Below are positions 43,004-52,680 of a DNA stretch of 64,000 nucleotides, piece after piece (within the stretch, counting starts at the first letter, position 1; every line of letters starts with the position of its first letter). Under the pieces are notes generated by a model that saw nothing but the letters and a program-made list of their open reading frames with translations, ran no database searches and had not been told where the DNA came from. Source of the stretch: Tahibacter aquaticus (GTDB taxonomy: Bacteria; Pseudomonadota; Gammaproteobacteria; Xanthomonadales; Rhodanobacteraceae); NCBI RefSeq assembly GCF_004363655.1, contig NZ_SNZH01000002.1, positions 558,001-622,000 of the forward strand, given 5' to 3'. The translations under genes were made by a program, and so were the position numbers.

Positions 43004-44044
43004 CTAGGCCTGGCTCACGCCGGGCAGGCTCAGGACATAGTCCGCACCCATCAGCAGCGACGGCGTGTAGAAACCGCCGGCCACCGGCTGGCCGAGCAGC
43101 CGGCGCACCATGCCGATCGAGGCCGTGGCCGTGAGTTCGTAGCCGTTGGGCGCGCTCAGCATCAATTGCGCCTGCGCGCCGGCGGCATTGCGCACCTCGC
43201 CCCAGACGGTACAGCCGCTGCGCTCGCGTTTTCCGGCGTCCGGTCCGGCCGTGCTGCCGGCGCGGTGCTTCAGCCAGGCCTGTACCGGGCCCAGGCCCAG
43301 CAGCGGCTTGAGCCAGCGCAGCCGGCGTACGCGGCGTATTGTCGCCGGCGACACGGCCATATAGGTTTCTATATTCGGAATTCCGGTGGAAATGTAGGCG
43401 GTGTATACATCTCCCCAGGGTATGGTCATGGCGCTGCGCACTTGGTCGCCGCGGCGGAATTCCCGTGCTTTCCAGCCCAGCGGTACTTCCACCAGCTGGC
43501 CGTCGCGGCGCGCGCGACCGCCTTTGGCCAGGCCTTCGACGCTGGTCTTGGCGGTACCGGGGCTGGGGCCGCCGCCGGCTTCGAAGGCCAGCACCAGATG
43601 CGTCGCGTCCGGCAGGCGCTGTTTCAGTTGCGCAGCCACGCAATCGGTTGGCACCACGTCGAAACCCGTACCCGGCGCGACGACGATGCCGCATTCGCGG
43701 GCGCGCGCATCGGCGCGATGGCACAGGGCGAACACGTCGATTTCGCCGGTGATGTCGAGGTAATGCACCTTGGCCGCGAGGCAGGCGTCGAGCATGGGCT
43801 GTGCGGTTTCGCTGAAAGGTCCGGCGCAGTTGAGCACCAGTGGCAGGTCTTCGATGTGGCGTTGCAGCTGCGCCGCGTCGGCAAGGTCGAACACGCGCGC
43901 GGCCAGATTGAATTCCTGCGCCATGGCCTCCAGCGCGGCGCGATTGCGCCCGGCCAGCACCGGCTGCAGGTTTTGCCGCAGGGCTTCCTGCACGATCAGG
44001 CGGCCGGTATAGCCATTGGCGCCGTAAATCAGGAAGCGGCTCAT
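43004..44044 (-). CDS. Saccharopine dehydrogenase-like (trans-acting enoyl reductase-like) protein
   Basis: 346 residues with an N-terminal Rossmann fold (FLIYGANGYTGRLIV), PVLAGRNRAALEAMA and LVLNCAGPFSETAQPMLDACL. A conserved YLDITGEIDVF segment and a C-terminal alpha/beta domain follow. Family members reduce or dehydrogenate varied substrates, including trans-acting enoyl reductases of lipid synthesis. The substrate is not predictable. It starts within the stop of the upstream short-chain dehydrogenase gene (ATGA), so the two are co-translated. Confidence 0.87.
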   Translation of the reverse strand: MSRFLIYGANGYTGRLIVQEALRQNLQPVLAGRNRAALEAMAQEFNLAARVFDLADAAQLQRHIEDLPLVLNCAGPFSETAQPMLDACLAAKVHYLDITGEIDVFALCHRADARARECGIVVAPGTGFDVVPTDCVAAQLKQRLPDATHLVLAFEAGGGPSPGTAKTSVEGLAKGGRARRDGQLVEVPLGWKAREFRRGDQVRSAMTIPWGDVYTAYISTGIPNIETYMAVSPATIRRVRRLRWLKPLLGLGPVQAWLKHRAGSTAGPDAGKRERSGCTVWGEVRNAAGAQAQLMLSAPNGYELTATASIGMVRRLLGQPVAGGFYTPSLLMGADYVLSLPGVSQA

Positions 44045-44850
44045 GCGCTGCGCCCTGCGGCTTTCAGCGCAGCCACCAGGCGGCCGAAATAGAACTCGGG
44101 CAGCCAGCGCTTGAGGCGATAGCGCATGCGTTCGAGTGCCGTGGGAACGATCAGGAAGCGGCCGGCCATCACAGCGTCAAAAATGGCCGCGGCGATGTCG
44201 TCGGCGTTCTCCGCAGCGTTTTCCATGAGCTTCTGCGCCATCTGGCGCGAGGCATCCGGGCCGCGGAAGTTCTGCAGCAGGTTGGTGCGAAAGAACGACG
44301 GACAGACCACCGAAACGCCGACGCGGCTGTCGGCCAGGGCCAGTTCCGCACGCAGGGTTTCCGACAGGGTCACCACGGCCGCCTTGGCCACCGAATACGA
44401 ACTCAGGCCACCGGCACCGGCAAGGCCGGCGAACGACGCGGTGTTGACCACATGGCCGCTGCCCTGGCGCAGCATTTCCGGCAGGAAGGCCTGGCAGCCG
44501 CGCACGACGCTGAGCAGGTTGATTTCGAGCATCCAGCGCCAGTCGGTCATGGGCGTCTGCAGCAGATTGCCCGCCGACGACACGCCAGCGTTGTTGTACA
44601 GATGTTCCAGTCCGCCCCAACGCGCCATGACTTCGTCACGCAGGGCGAGCACGGCCTCGTCGCTGGCCACATCGACGCTGAAGCTGTCGGCTTCGCCACC
44701 CAGCGCACGAATTTCGGCGGCGACCGACTCGGCCCGCTCCAGCGAAATGTCCGCCAGACCTGCGCGCCAGCCCGCCCGCGCGTAGCGCAGCGCCAGGGCG
44801 CGGCCCAGACCGCTGCCGCCGCCGGTGATCAGCACTCGCTGTTTGTGCAT
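44041..44850 (-). CDS. Short-chain dehydrogenase/reductase
   Basis: 269 residues from ATG 44850; the longer frame to 45030 would run into the small RNA gene and has no homology-like character. It has TGGGSGLGRALA nucleotide binding, NNAGVSSAG, catalytic Ser/Tyr/Lys (NTASFAGLAG...SYSVAKAAV), and a long C-terminal extension ending LKAAGRSA. It is likely an NAD(P)-dependent oxidoreductase of lipid- or alcohol-type substrates. It is coupled to the following dehydrogenase-like gene. Its substrate is unknown. Confidence 0.9.
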   Translation of the reverse strand: MHKQRVLITGGGSGLGRALALRYARAGWRAGLADISLERAESVAAEIRALGGEADSFSVDVASDEAVLALRDEVMARWGGLEHLYNNAGVSSAGNLLQTPMTDWRWMLEINLLSVVRGCQAFLPEMLRQGSGHVVNTASFAGLAGAGGLSSYSVAKAAVVTLSETLRAELALADSRVGVSVVCPSFFRTNLLQNFRGPDASRQMAQKLMENAAENADDIAAAIFDAVMAGRFLIVPTALERMRYRLKRWLPEFYFGRLVAALKAAGRSA

Positions 44851-44900
44851 GGGGTTCCCCGCCCTGTCGTGGGCGCTAACTGTGCCAGAAGCGCGGGGCC

Positions 44901-44943
44901 AAAAAAGATAGACCCCGAAGGCCAGGGGAGGACCTTCGAGGTC
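44901..44943 (-). terminator. Rho-independent terminator of the small RNA
   Basis: On the minus strand a long near-perfect stem (GACCTCGAAGG/CCTTCGGGGTC) with a CCUCCCC loop is followed by TATC and T6. The plus strand has no U-run, so it acts only on minus-strand transcripts. Confidence 0.85.
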
Positions 44944-45030
44944 TGGGGTGCGGTAACAGGTCTGGGGAGGAACCTGGTACCGGTGGTTCATCCAGGGAGG
45001 GGGATGAACCGGAGGTGCCGTTGCGTGCAC
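44901..45030 (-). ncRNA. Multi-hairpin small RNA with C-rich loops, sX13-like
   Basis: About 128 nt (limits estimated) in the gap downstream of polA, read on the same strand as polA. In the minus-strand RNA there are four hairpins in a row. A 6-bp AGGTGC/GCACCT hairpin comes first. The second has a GGTTCATCC/GGATGAACC stem and a CCCTCCCT loop. The third has a CAGGT/ACCTG stem and a TCCTCCCCAG loop. The last has a GACC..CGAAGG-type stem and a TCCTCCCC-containing loop, followed by a U-run. Three loops thus carry CCUCCC, complementary to Shine-Dalgarno-like GGGAGG. The layout resembles Xanthomonas sX13 as I recall it. Confidence 0.72.
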
Positions 45031-45126
45031 CTGATGACTAAGACGGGTTGGCAGGGCAAAGGTTCGCAGTGCCTGCCGGCTCGATTCAGGCTTCGTTCAT
45101 TGACTTATTAATCAATGGGTTGGAAT

Positions 45127-47868
45127 TCAATGCGCCTGATCCCAATTGGCGCCGGTGCCGATATCGACGACCAGCGGCACGGCAAGTTCCGCCGCAGCGC
45201 TCATGCGCTGGCGCAGGCCATCGCCGATTTCGTCGATTACTTCCTCGCGCACTTCCAGCACCAGTTCGTCGTGCACCTGCATCAGCATGCGTGCGTCGCT
45301 GCGCTCGCCCAGCCAGGCGTCGACGGTGATCATGGCGCGCTTGATGATGTCGGCCGCGGTGCCTTGCATGGGCGCATTGATGGCGGCGCGCTCGGCGCCG
45401 GCGCGCAGGTTGGGATTGCGTGCCCGGATGTCGTCCAGGTACAGGCGCCGGCCGAATACGGTTTCCACATAGCCGTCGCGGTGCGCCTGCTCGCGGATGT
45501 TGTCCATGTACTGGCGCACGCCCGGGTAGCGGGCGAAATAGCGTGTGATGTAATCGTTGGCCTCGTTGCGCGCAATGCCGAGTTGGCGTGCCAGGCCGAA
45601 CGCGCCCATGCCGTACATCAGGCCGAAGTTGATCGCCTTGGCGGCGCGGCGCTGGTTGCCGTCGACCTGGTCCGGCGGCAGGCCGAACACCTCCGCCGCC
45701 GTGGCGCGGTGCACGTCCTGGCCGCCGACGAAGGCGCTGAGCAGGCCGGCATCGCCGGAGAGGTGCGCCATGATGCGCAGCTCGATCTGCGAATAGTCTG
45801 CCGCGAGGATGCGAAAGCCCGCGGGGGCGACGAAGGCCTGGCGGATGCGCCGGCCTTCCTCGGTGCGGATCGGAATGTTCTGCAGGTTCGGATCGGACGA
45901 AGACAGCCGCCCGGTCGCAGCTATCGCCTGGCCGTAGCTGGTATGTACGCGGCCGGTATGCGGATTGACGTTGTCGGCCAGTTTGTCGGTATAGGTCGAA
46001 CGCAACTTGGCCAGGCCGCGGTAGTCCAGGATCAGGCGCGGCAATTCGTGCTGGTCGGCGATGGCTTCCAGCGCCTCTTCGTTGGTCGAGGGCTGCCCGG
46101 TCGGCGTCTTCACCACCACCGGCAGCTTCAGCTCGTCGAACAGTATGGCCTGTAGCTGCTTGGGCGAATCCAGGCTGAAACTGCGGCCGGCGATGCCGAA
46201 CGCGGTCTGCGAGATTTCGTGCATGCGCTTGGCCAGCTCGTGACTCTGCACACGTAGTGCCTGAGTGTCGATCAGCACGCCGCGCTGTTCCATGCGCGCC
46301 AGTACCGGAATCAGCGGTGCTTCGATCTCTTCGTAGACTTTGCGCAAGGACGGTTCGGTCTCGAGCTTGGACCACAGCACCTGATGCAGGCGCAAGGTGA
46401 TGTCGGCGTCCTCGGCGGCGTAGCGGGTGGCGTCCTGCAGCGCCACCTGGCCGAACGGAATCTGCTTGGCCCCCTTGCCGGCGACGCTTTCGTAGGGAAT
46501 CGGGGTGTAGCCGAGATAGCGCTTGGCCAACGAGTCCATGTCGTGCCGCGTCGCGGTGGAGTTCCACACGTAGGACTCCAGCATGGAATCGAACTTCACG
46601 CCGCGCACCTCGATGCCGTAGCGCGACAGCACGTTCATGTCGTACTTGGCGTGCTGGCCGAGCTTGGCCTTGCTGGCATCTTCGAACAACGGCTTGAGTG
46701 CGGCCAGCACCGTATCGCGCGGCAACTGCGCCGGTGCACCGGGATAATCGTGCGCCAGTGGCACGTACGCGGCGGCGCCGCTGTTCACCGCAAACGACAG
46801 GCCGACGATTTCCGCCTGCAGCGGGTCCAGCGAGGTGGTTTCCGTATCGAACGCGATGATGTCGGCCGAGCGCAGCAGGCTTAGCCACTGCTCCAGCTGC
46901 TCCATTTCCGTCACGCAGTCGTAGACGCCTGCGGCGGCCAGGGCCGGGTCGAGCGAGGACTCGCCGGCGACCGGCTTGCGGTACTGCGCCGGTACATTGG
47001 CGCCGCGCAGTTCGTCGCCGGCGCCTTTGCTGTCGAGGTCTTTCAGTGCGGCATTGAAGCCGTAGCGCGCATACAAAGTGCGCAGCGTTTCGTCGTCGCG
47101 CTCGCGCAGGCCGAGGTCGGTTACGGCCTGCGGCAGGGAAACGTCAGTCTTGATCGTTGCCAGCTGGCGCGACAGCGGCAACTGCTGCAGCGCCTTGCGC
47201 AGGTTCTCGCCGATCTTGCCGCCGATCTTGTCGGCGCTGTGCATGACATTGTCCAGCGTCTGGTATTCGGCCAGCCATTTCGCCGCCGTCTTGGGACCGC
47301 ATTTCTCCACGCCGGGAATGTTGTCGACGCTATCGCCCATCAAGGCAAGGAAATCGACGATCTGTGCCGGATGCACGCCGAATTTTTCGAACACGCCGGC
47401 CGGGTCCAGCGTGGTGTTGGTCATGGTGTTGCTCAGGGTCACGTGCGGGCCGACCAGCTGCGCCATGTCCTTGTCGCTGGTGGAGACAATCACATCGATG
47501 CCCTGCGCGGCGGCCTGCAGCGCCAGCGTGCCGATCACGTCATCGGCCTCGACGCCGGATTCGCGCAGTATCGGCATGCCCAGCGCCTGCACGATCTGCA
47601 TCATCGGCTCGATCTGCGCGCGCAGTTCGTCCGGCATGGGCGGCCGGTTCGCTTTGTATGCGGGGTAGAGCTCGTCGCGAAACGTGGGGCCCGAGGCATC
47701 GCAGACAAAGGCGACGTAGTCGGGTTTGGCCTTGAGCGTGGTGCGCAGCATGTTGACCACGCCGAACAGCGCGCCGGTGGGTTCGCCGGCCGCATTGCTC
47801 AGTGGCGGCAGCGCGTGAAACGCGCGGTAGAGATAGCTGGATCCGTCGATCAGCACCAGGGTGGGCAT
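45127..47868 (-). CDS. polA: DNA polymerase I
   Basis: 913 residues, the usual length. The 5'-nuclease domain (1-290) begins VLIDGSSYLYRAFHALPPL. The 3'-5' exonuclease domain appears intact (IIAFDTETTSLDP with the DxE pair). The polymerase domain has SSSDPNLQNIPIRTEEGRR, DYSQIELRIMAHLSGD, KAINFGLMYGMGAFGLA and QVHDELVLEV. It fills gaps in repair and removes RNA primers. The conserved neighbours DUF2782 (upstream, divergent) and a small RNA (downstream) agree with polA loci in related bacteria. Confidence 0.98.
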   Translation of the reverse strand: MPTLVLIDGSSYLYRAFHALPPLSNAAGEPTGALFGVVNMLRTTLKAKPDYVAFVCDASGPTFRDELYPAYKANRPPMPDELRAQIEPMMQIVQALGMPILRESGVEADDVIGTLALQAAAQGIDVIVSTSDKDMAQLVGPHVTLSNTMTNTTLDPAGVFEKFGVHPAQIVDFLALMGDSVDNIPGVEKCGPKTAAKWLAEYQTLDNVMHSADKIGGKIGENLRKALQQLPLSRQLATIKTDVSLPQAVTDLGLRERDDETLRTLYARYGFNAALKDLDSKGAGDELRGANVPAQYRKPVAGESSLDPALAAAGVYDCVTEMEQLEQWLSLLRSADIIAFDTETTSLDPLQAEIVGLSFAVNSGAAAYVPLAHDYPGAPAQLPRDTVLAALKPLFEDASKAKLGQHAKYDMNVLSRYGIEVRGVKFDSMLESYVWNSTATRHDMDSLAKRYLGYTPIPYESVAGKGAKQIPFGQVALQDATRYAAEDADITLRLHQVLWSKLETEPSLRKVYEEIEAPLIPVLARMEQRGVLIDTQALRVQSHELAKRMHEISQTAFGIAGRSFSLDSPKQLQAILFDELKLPVVVKTPTGQPSTNEEALEAIADQHELPRLILDYRGLAKLRSTYTDKLADNVNPHTGRVHTSYGQAIAATGRLSSSDPNLQNIPIRTEEGRRIRQAFVAPAGFRILAADYSQIELRIMAHLSGDAGLLSAFVGGQDVHRATAAEVFGLPPDQVDGNQRRAAKAINFGLMYGMGAFGLARQLGIARNEANDYITRYFARYPGVRQYMDNIREQAHRDGYVETVFGRRLYLDDIRARNPNLRAGAERAAINAPMQGTAADIIKRAMITVDAWLGERSDARMLMQVHDELVLEVREEVIDEIGDGLRQRMSAAAELAVPLVVDIGTGANWDQAH

Positions 47869-48083
47869 AGGTTTCTCCTTGCGGACGCGGGAGCTTGGCG
47901 CAGCGCGCCCTGCCTTTCAATGCGGACACGAGCCTGTCCGGCGGCTTGCCGGATTCGCCGCATCGTCACGCGCCGGCGACAACGGTCCGTTCATGCCGGT
48001 TTGGTATTCTGGCGACGTTCCAGTGCGCGCCGAACCAGCCACGTTGGCGCGTACTGTCTTTTACTCACCGCTGGGAGGCAGTC

Positions 48084-48497
48084 ATGAAACGGAATCCGCT
48101 GCTCGCCGCCGTTCTAATCGCCAGTTGCGGCCTGGCCTTCGCCGCCAAAGAGGCGCCGAAACCCGCCAACCCGCCGGGCCTGGTCGACGTACCGCCGCCG
48201 GCCATGACCGATCCGGGCGTCAAGACCCCGCCAACCCAGGCCGAACTGGACAAGGCGAAAAAAGATGCCCAGTCCGATGCCAACGGCATTCCGCCGCCGG
48301 ACGTCGGCATCCGCAAACAGGGCGACGACACCATCGAGGAATACCGCACCAGCGGCAAGATCAGCATGATCCGCATCACCGGCAAGAGCGGCGTCACGCA
48401 GACCTATATCGATACGGACGGCGACGGCCGCCTGGAAGGCAATCCGAAAGACGGCCCCATCGCACCGGTCTACTACAAACTGTACGAGTGGAATTAA
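48084..48497 (+). CDS. DUF2782 family exported protein
   Basis: 137 residues from ATG 48084 with a GGGAGG ribosome binding site. A signal peptide (PLLAAVLIASCGLAFAA) is followed by a Pro/Lys-rich stretch. The conserved domain follows: IRKQGDDTIEEYRTSGKIS, MIRITGKSGVTQTYIDTD, and PVYYKLYEWN at the end. The family is small, found in gammaproteobacteria, commonly next to polA, and has no known role. The divergent position to polA fits that synteny. Confidence 0.9.
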   Translation: MKRNPLLAAVLIASCGLAFAAKEAPKPANPPGLVDVPPPAMTDPGVKTPPTQAELDKAKKDAQSDANGIPPPDVGIRKQGDDTIEEYRTSGKISMIRITGKSGVTQTYIDTDGDGRLEGNPKDGPIAPVYYKLYEWN

Positions 48498-48508
48498 TTA
48501 AAGCGTAG

Positions 48509-48538
48509 ATTGGGGTGAGCCGCCAGGCGAACCCCAAT
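48509..48538. repeat. REP-like palindrome
   Basis: ATTGGGGT (48509-48516) and its reverse complement ACCCCAAT (48531-48538) enclose a GAGCCGCC-type centre. This is like the widespread TGGGGTGAGC...GAACCCCA REP sequences of Proteobacteria. It lies just after the DUF2782 gene. Downstream bases (to about 48660) hold degenerate GGTTCGGCC/CCCGG palindromes of similar kind. Confidence 0.55.
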
Positions 48539-48675
48539 ATCGGGGTGCCGCCCTTGCGAAAGTCGCGAGAACAATGCCATTGCCGAGGCGCCGGGTTCGG
48601 CCACGAGGCGACCCCGGCATCGCGGTGTTCCGTCACCCGGTAAGCCGGGCCGAGGCACACGGTCTGCGGTGCACC

Positions 48676-50253
48676 TCAATGCCGGAAGTGACGAACCCCG
48701 GTAAACACCATCGCCATATCGTTCTCGTCGGCTGCCACGATAGCTTCGTCGTCGCGCATCGAGCCGCCTGGCTGGATTACCGCACGGATACCGGCCCTGG
48801 CCGCTGCATCGATGCCGTCGCGGAACGGGAAGAACGCATCCGATGCCATCACGCTGCCTCGCACTTCCAGCCCGGCTTCCTCGGCTTTCATGGCGGCGAT
48901 GCGGGCGCTGATCACACGGCTCATCTGGCCGGCGCCGACGCCGATGGTCTGGCCACCCTTGGCGTAGACGATGGCATTGGACTTGACGTACATGGCCACG
49001 TGCCAGGCGAACAGCAGATCGCGCAGTTCTTCCGCGTTGGGCACGCGCTTGGATACGACTTGCAGGTCGCTGAGCAGCAAGGTATCGCGGTCGGCATCCT
49101 GCATCAGCAGCCCGCCGGCGATGCGCTTGTAGTCGTTGGTGTGGGCGGCCTGTTCGGGCCAGTGCCCGGTAGCCAGGACGCGCACATTGGGCTTCCTGGA
49201 AAAAATCGCCAATGCCGCTTCATCCACTTCCGGCGCAATCACCACTTCGACGAACTGGCGGTCGAGGATGGCGCGGGCAGTAACCACGTCGAGCGAGCGG
49301 TTCAGCGCAATGATGCCGCCGAAGGCTGAGGTGGGGTCGCAGGCGTAGGCGCGTTCGTAGGCAAGCATGGGGGTGTCGCCCAGGGCGACACCGCAGGGGT
49401 TGGCATGCTTGACGATGACGCAGGCCGGCGCACTGCCGAAGGCCTTCACGCATTCCAGCGCCGAATCCGCATCGGCGATGTTGTTGAACGACAGCTCCTT
49501 GCCGGCGAGCACGCGCGCCGTCGCAACGATGCCCGCAGGCGGGTCGCTTTCGATATACAGCGCGGCGGACTGGTGCGGGTTTTCGCCGTAGCGCAAGGTC
49601 TGCGCGCGGCGGAAGCTCAGGTGCAAGCTGGGCGGGTAGTTGTCTTCGCGCTCGCCGGTGCGAACGCCTAGCCAGTTGGCGATGAGGCCGTCATAGCGCG
49701 CGGTATGCGCGTAGCTCTTGGCGGCAAGGCGGCGGCGCAGTTCCATCGTCGTGCCGTGGCCTGCATGCAGGGATTGCAGCAGCTCGGCATAGTCGGACGG
49801 ATCGGTCACGACGACGACGTGTTCGTGATTCTTGGCCGCGGCGCGCAGCATGGCCGGCCCGCCGATGTCGATGTTCTCGATGGCTTCGTCCAGGGTGCAG
49901 TCGGGCCGCGCCGTGGCCTGCTCGAACGGATACAGGTTCACCACCAGCAGATCGATCGGCGCGATACCGTGCTGGGCCATTACTGCGTCGTCGATACCGC
50001 GCCGGCCGAGCAGGCCGCCATGGATCTTCGGATGCAAGGTCTTGACGCGGCCGTCCATGATTTCCGGAAAACCGGTAACGTTGCTGACGTCGGTGACCGG
50101 CAGCCCGGCATCGCGCAAGGTGCGCGCGGTGCCGCCGGTGGAAAGCAGGCTGACGCCCAGCGCATCGAGTCCCCGCGCCAGGTCGAGCAGGCCGGTCTTG
50201 TCGGACACACTGATGAGAGCGCGCCTTACCGGCACGAGAGTGGCGTCAAACAT
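48676..50253 (-). CDS. purH: Bifunctional AICAR transformylase / IMP cyclohydrolase
   Basis: 525 residues, normal length. The N-terminal methylglyoxal-synthase-like domain ([49 protein letters not shown]) is the IMP cyclohydrolase. The C-terminal domain ([14 protein letters not shown] segment near [29 protein letters not shown]) is the formyl-transferring AICAR transformylase, with KHANPCG carrying catalytic residues. It performs the last two steps of purine synthesis. The 5' end lies about 105 bases after the fis gene. Confidence 0.98.
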   Translation of the reverse strand: MFDATLVPVRRALISVSDKTGLLDLARGLDALGVSLLSTGGTARTLRDAGLPVTDVSNVTGFPEIMDGRVKTLHPKIHGGLLGRRGIDDAVMAQHGIAPIDLLVVNLYPFEQATARPDCTLDEAIENIDIGGPAMLRAAAKNHEHVVVVTDPSDYAELLQSLHAGHGTTMELRRRLAAKSYAHTARYDGLIANWLGVRTGEREDNYPPSLHLSFRRAQTLRYGENPHQSAALYIESDPPAGIVATARVLAGKELSFNNIADADSALECVKAFGSAPACVIVKHANPCGVALGDTPMLAYERAYACDPTSAFGGIIALNRSLDVVTARAILDRQFVEVVIAPEVDEAALAIFSRKPNVRVLATGHWPEQAAHTNDYKRIAGGLLMQDADRDTLLLSDLQVVSKRVPNAEELRDLLFAWHVAMYVKSNAIVYAKGGQTIGVGAGQMSRVISARIAAMKAEEAGLEVRGSVMASDAFFPFRDGIDAAARAGIRAVIQPGGSMRDDEAIVAADENDMAMVFTGVRHFRH

Positions 50254-50358
50254 GCGAGTTCGCCGATTGCGAAAAGGGTCGCAGATTATAGCCCGCGACT
50301 TGCAACTGCGCGGCGCCGGCCGGCGAACGGATGCGCCGGCGCAAGCGTGGCAACCGGA

Positions 50359-50640
50359 TCAGAGCAGGCCGTGCTGGGCCAGTTTCTTGCGCAAGGTGGC
50401 GCGATTGATGCCCAGCGCCATGGCGGCCTTGCTCTGGTTGCCGCCGTACCACGACATGACCTCGTGCAGCATCGGGGCTTCGACTTCGTGCATGACGAAA
50501 TCGAACAAGCCTTCGGCCTGTTGCGTGTCCAGATCGATCAGATAACGACGTACCGCACGCGCTACACACTCGCGCAAGGCGGGTTGGGACACGGCGGTAT
50601 CAAGCCCCTGTTCGGGGCGCAGGACGGAGACGGCATTCAC
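50359..50640 (-). CDS. fis: Fis family DNA-binding protein
   Basis: 93 residues with a GTG start at 50640. Upstream in-frame sequence up to 50760 is not Fis-like, so this start gives the typical 90-98 residue length. The C-terminal helix-turn-helix is clear (MSWYGGNQSKAAMALGINRATLRKKLAQHGL), with the dimerising helices before it (ECVARAVRRYLIDLDT). It is a nucleoid protein or regulator of growth-phase genes. It follows the DUF3426 gene, as in related bacteria. Confidence 0.92.
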   Translation of the reverse strand: MNAVSVLRPEQGLDTAVSQPALRECVARAVRRYLIDLDTQQAEGLFDFVMHEVEAPMLHEVMSWYGGNQSKAAMALGINRATLRKKLAQHGLL

Positions 50641-50797
50641 GGCGGCAAGCAACCTGGGGTCTGTTCTTCCATGACCGCCGGATGCGAGTGCCGACGGGGA
50701 CGGGATGTTAGCGCGGCTACCGCGCCTTGGTAAGTACCAACTGTCGCAAAAGGCATGCAACTCTCATCGCGAAAGGCAAAGAATCACGGAGTTCCGA

Positions 50798-51592
50798 TCA
50801 GAGGAACTTGAACTCGAATGCGACCGCGTTCTTGCCCGGATCGCGCACTTCGAAGACCAGAGCCGTGCTGGCGCCTGCAGCGAGGCCGCGTTCGATCGCA
50901 CGCGTGTCGCCCAGATAGTCGCGCGGCTGGAAACGGCGCATCGCGACGCGATTTTCGTCGAGGTCGGACAAGGTGATTTCGACCACCGGAAAGGCCTGGT
51001 CGAAAACTGCGGCATTGCGCACCGTAGCGGAGACGATCAAGGCGCCCGGCACCGACGGATGCGGCCGGATATCGCGCGACAGCAGTTCCAGCTGGTGATT
51101 CGCACGGCGCAGCGGCAGGCGGCATTCCAGCGTTTGGCAGCCCTGGTCCAGCCAGGGGCGTACGGTATCGTTGTTGAGCAGGGCGTCGCGTTCCGCATAG
51201 GCGAGCTGGGCCGCCAGGCTCAGCGACAACAGCACCGTGCCGGCCACCCACGGCCAGCGCCGTCCGCCACTGCGGCGCGCATGCCGCGCGAACGCTGGCG
51301 TGCCCAGTTGCTTGCGCGATTCGCGCGGGCGCGGTCGTTCGTCAGGGTCGAAAGTAAAGGTGGTGGCCTGGGTGTTCGGCCGGTAGACGGGTACGCCCAG
51401 GCGCGGCGGATCGGCTTCGGGCGTATGTAGGTCCAGGCGTTCGAACGGCTCCGGCGGCAAATGGTCGGCCAGGGTGCGCAGGGCATCGAACAGCGCACTG
51501 CAATGGCTGCACACGACCATGCCGTGGCCGCGCGCGATCGTCGCCGCGTCGGCGTTATAGACGGTCGCGCATTCCGGGCATTGCGTATACAT
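50798..51592 (-). CDS. Zinc-ribbon, DUF3426 membrane protein
   Basis: 264 residues. The N-terminal zinc ribbon has two CxxC pairs (QCPECATVYN and VVCSHCSALF), then a hydrophilic linker and one membrane helix (WVAGTVLLSLSLAAQLAYA, about 115-133). The C-terminal periplasmic DUF3426 domain has ILSVLQ-like strands (PHPSVPGALIVSATVRNAA, FPVVEITLSDLDENRVAMRRFQPRDYL). Its role is unknown. It lies between prmA and fis, as commonly seen. Confidence 0.9.
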   Translation of the reverse strand: MYTQCPECATVYNADAATIARGHGMVVCSHCSALFDALRTLADHLPPEPFERLDLHTPEADPPRLGVPVYRPNTQATTFTFDPDERPRPRESRKQLGTPAFARHARRSGGRRWPWVAGTVLLSLSLAAQLAYAERDALLNNDTVRPWLDQGCQTLECRLPLRRANHQLELLSRDIRPHPSVPGALIVSATVRNAAVFDQAFPVVEITLSDLDENRVAMRRFQPRDYLGDTRAIERGLAAGASTALVFEVRDPGKNAVAFEFKFL

Positions 51593-51780
51593 GCGAGGCG
51601 GGACAGGCCGAAGGAGGAAACGGGTAGAGCGCGCAGAGGGTGGACTGGGCGCAGCGGCTTTTCAAGCGGCTGGCTTGCCGCGCCGCCGAAGCCCGCGCCA
51701 GGGCAGCGCTGCGGTCACGCTGGCGATGGCGCAGATCCTGTTCAGTCTGAACATCGGGGTGCTGGCCTGAGCAAGCGCGC

Positions 51781-52668
51781 TCAGGCTTTGCGCCGGCCGC
51801 TGATGCGCACCCAGTCTTCGCGCTGGGCGACCTGCAGATCGTCGAACCATTCCGCATAACGCTGCAGCAGTTCCGGCTCTTGTCCGGCCAGGATGCCCGA
51901 CAGTGCGAACGGCGCAGCGGGCTTGCACGCTGCGGCGAACAACGGCGCCAGCTCGCCCAGGGGGCCGGCCAGAATATTCGCCACCAGAATGTCCTGCGGC
52001 AGGTTGTCGTGATCGGCCGGAAGGCACAGGCTGAGCTGCGCTGCCACGCCGTTGCGGTCGGCATTGTCGCGGCTGGCTTCCAGTGCCTGCGGATCGAGAT
52101 CGACGCCGACGACCCGTGCCGCGCCGAGCTTCAGTGCCGCGATCGCCAGCACGCCCGAGCCGCAGCCATAATCGAGCACCTGCCTGCCGTGCAGATCCAG
52201 CCCATCCAGCCATTCCAGGCACAGCGCCGTGGTCGGATGCGTGCCGGTGCCGAAGGCCAGGCCTGGGTCCAGGCGCACGATGATGCTGTCGGTGTCGTCG
52301 GCCGGCGGTTCGATATTCCAGGGGTAGATCCACAGGCGCTGGCCGAACTGCATGGGCTGGAAGGTATCCATCCAGGCGCGCACCCAGTCCGCATCGGCGA
52401 CGTCGCGGATGTCGATCTGGTCCGGCGCAATTTCCGGCACCAGGTCGGTCAGTGCATGGACCAGGCCGATGCGGTCGACCGCGACATCGAACAGCGCGGC
52501 CAGCTTGATCGTCGGCCACACCGGCGTTTCGCCCGGTGCGGGCTCGAAGATGGGATGGTCTTCCGCATCCAGTAGTGTCACCGACAGCGCGCCGAGATCT
52601 TCCAGCGCGAGTTCGATGCGTTCCTGTTCGTTGGAGTGAATGGTGAGGGAGAGTTCTATCCAGGCCAT
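51781..52668 (-). CDS. prmA: Ribosomal protein L11 methyltransferase
   Basis: 295 residues. The N-terminal L11-binding domain (MAWIELSLTIHSNEQERIELAL) is joined to a SAM-dependent methyltransferase domain with DPGLAFGTGTHPTTALCLEWL, motif I VLDYGCGSGVLAIAALKLGA, GVDLDPQALEASRDNA and LVANILAGPL. It trimethylates lysines and the N-terminus of ribosomal protein L11. The start codon is 13 bases after the stop of the small exported-protein gene. The gap to the DUF3426 gene is about 190 bases. Confidence 0.97.
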   Translation of the reverse strand: MAWIELSLTIHSNEQERIELALEDLGALSVTLLDAEDHPIFEPAPGETPVWPTIKLAALFDVAVDRIGLVHALTDLVPEIAPDQIDIRDVADADWVRAWMDTFQPMQFGQRLWIYPWNIEPPADDTDSIIVRLDPGLAFGTGTHPTTALCLEWLDGLDLHGRQVLDYGCGSGVLAIAALKLGAARVVGVDLDPQALEASRDNADRNGVAAQLSLCLPADHDNLPQDILVANILAGPLGELAPLFAAACKPAAPFALSGILAGQEPELLQRYAEWFDDLQVAQREDWVRISGRRKA

Positions 52669-52680
52669 GGCCGCTACGCT

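Noticed and set aside
44901..45030. Rsm/Csr-type RNA on the plus strand because of GGA in loops
   Set aside because: The plus strand has no terminator, while the minus strand ends in a U-run, so the C-rich reading is preferred.
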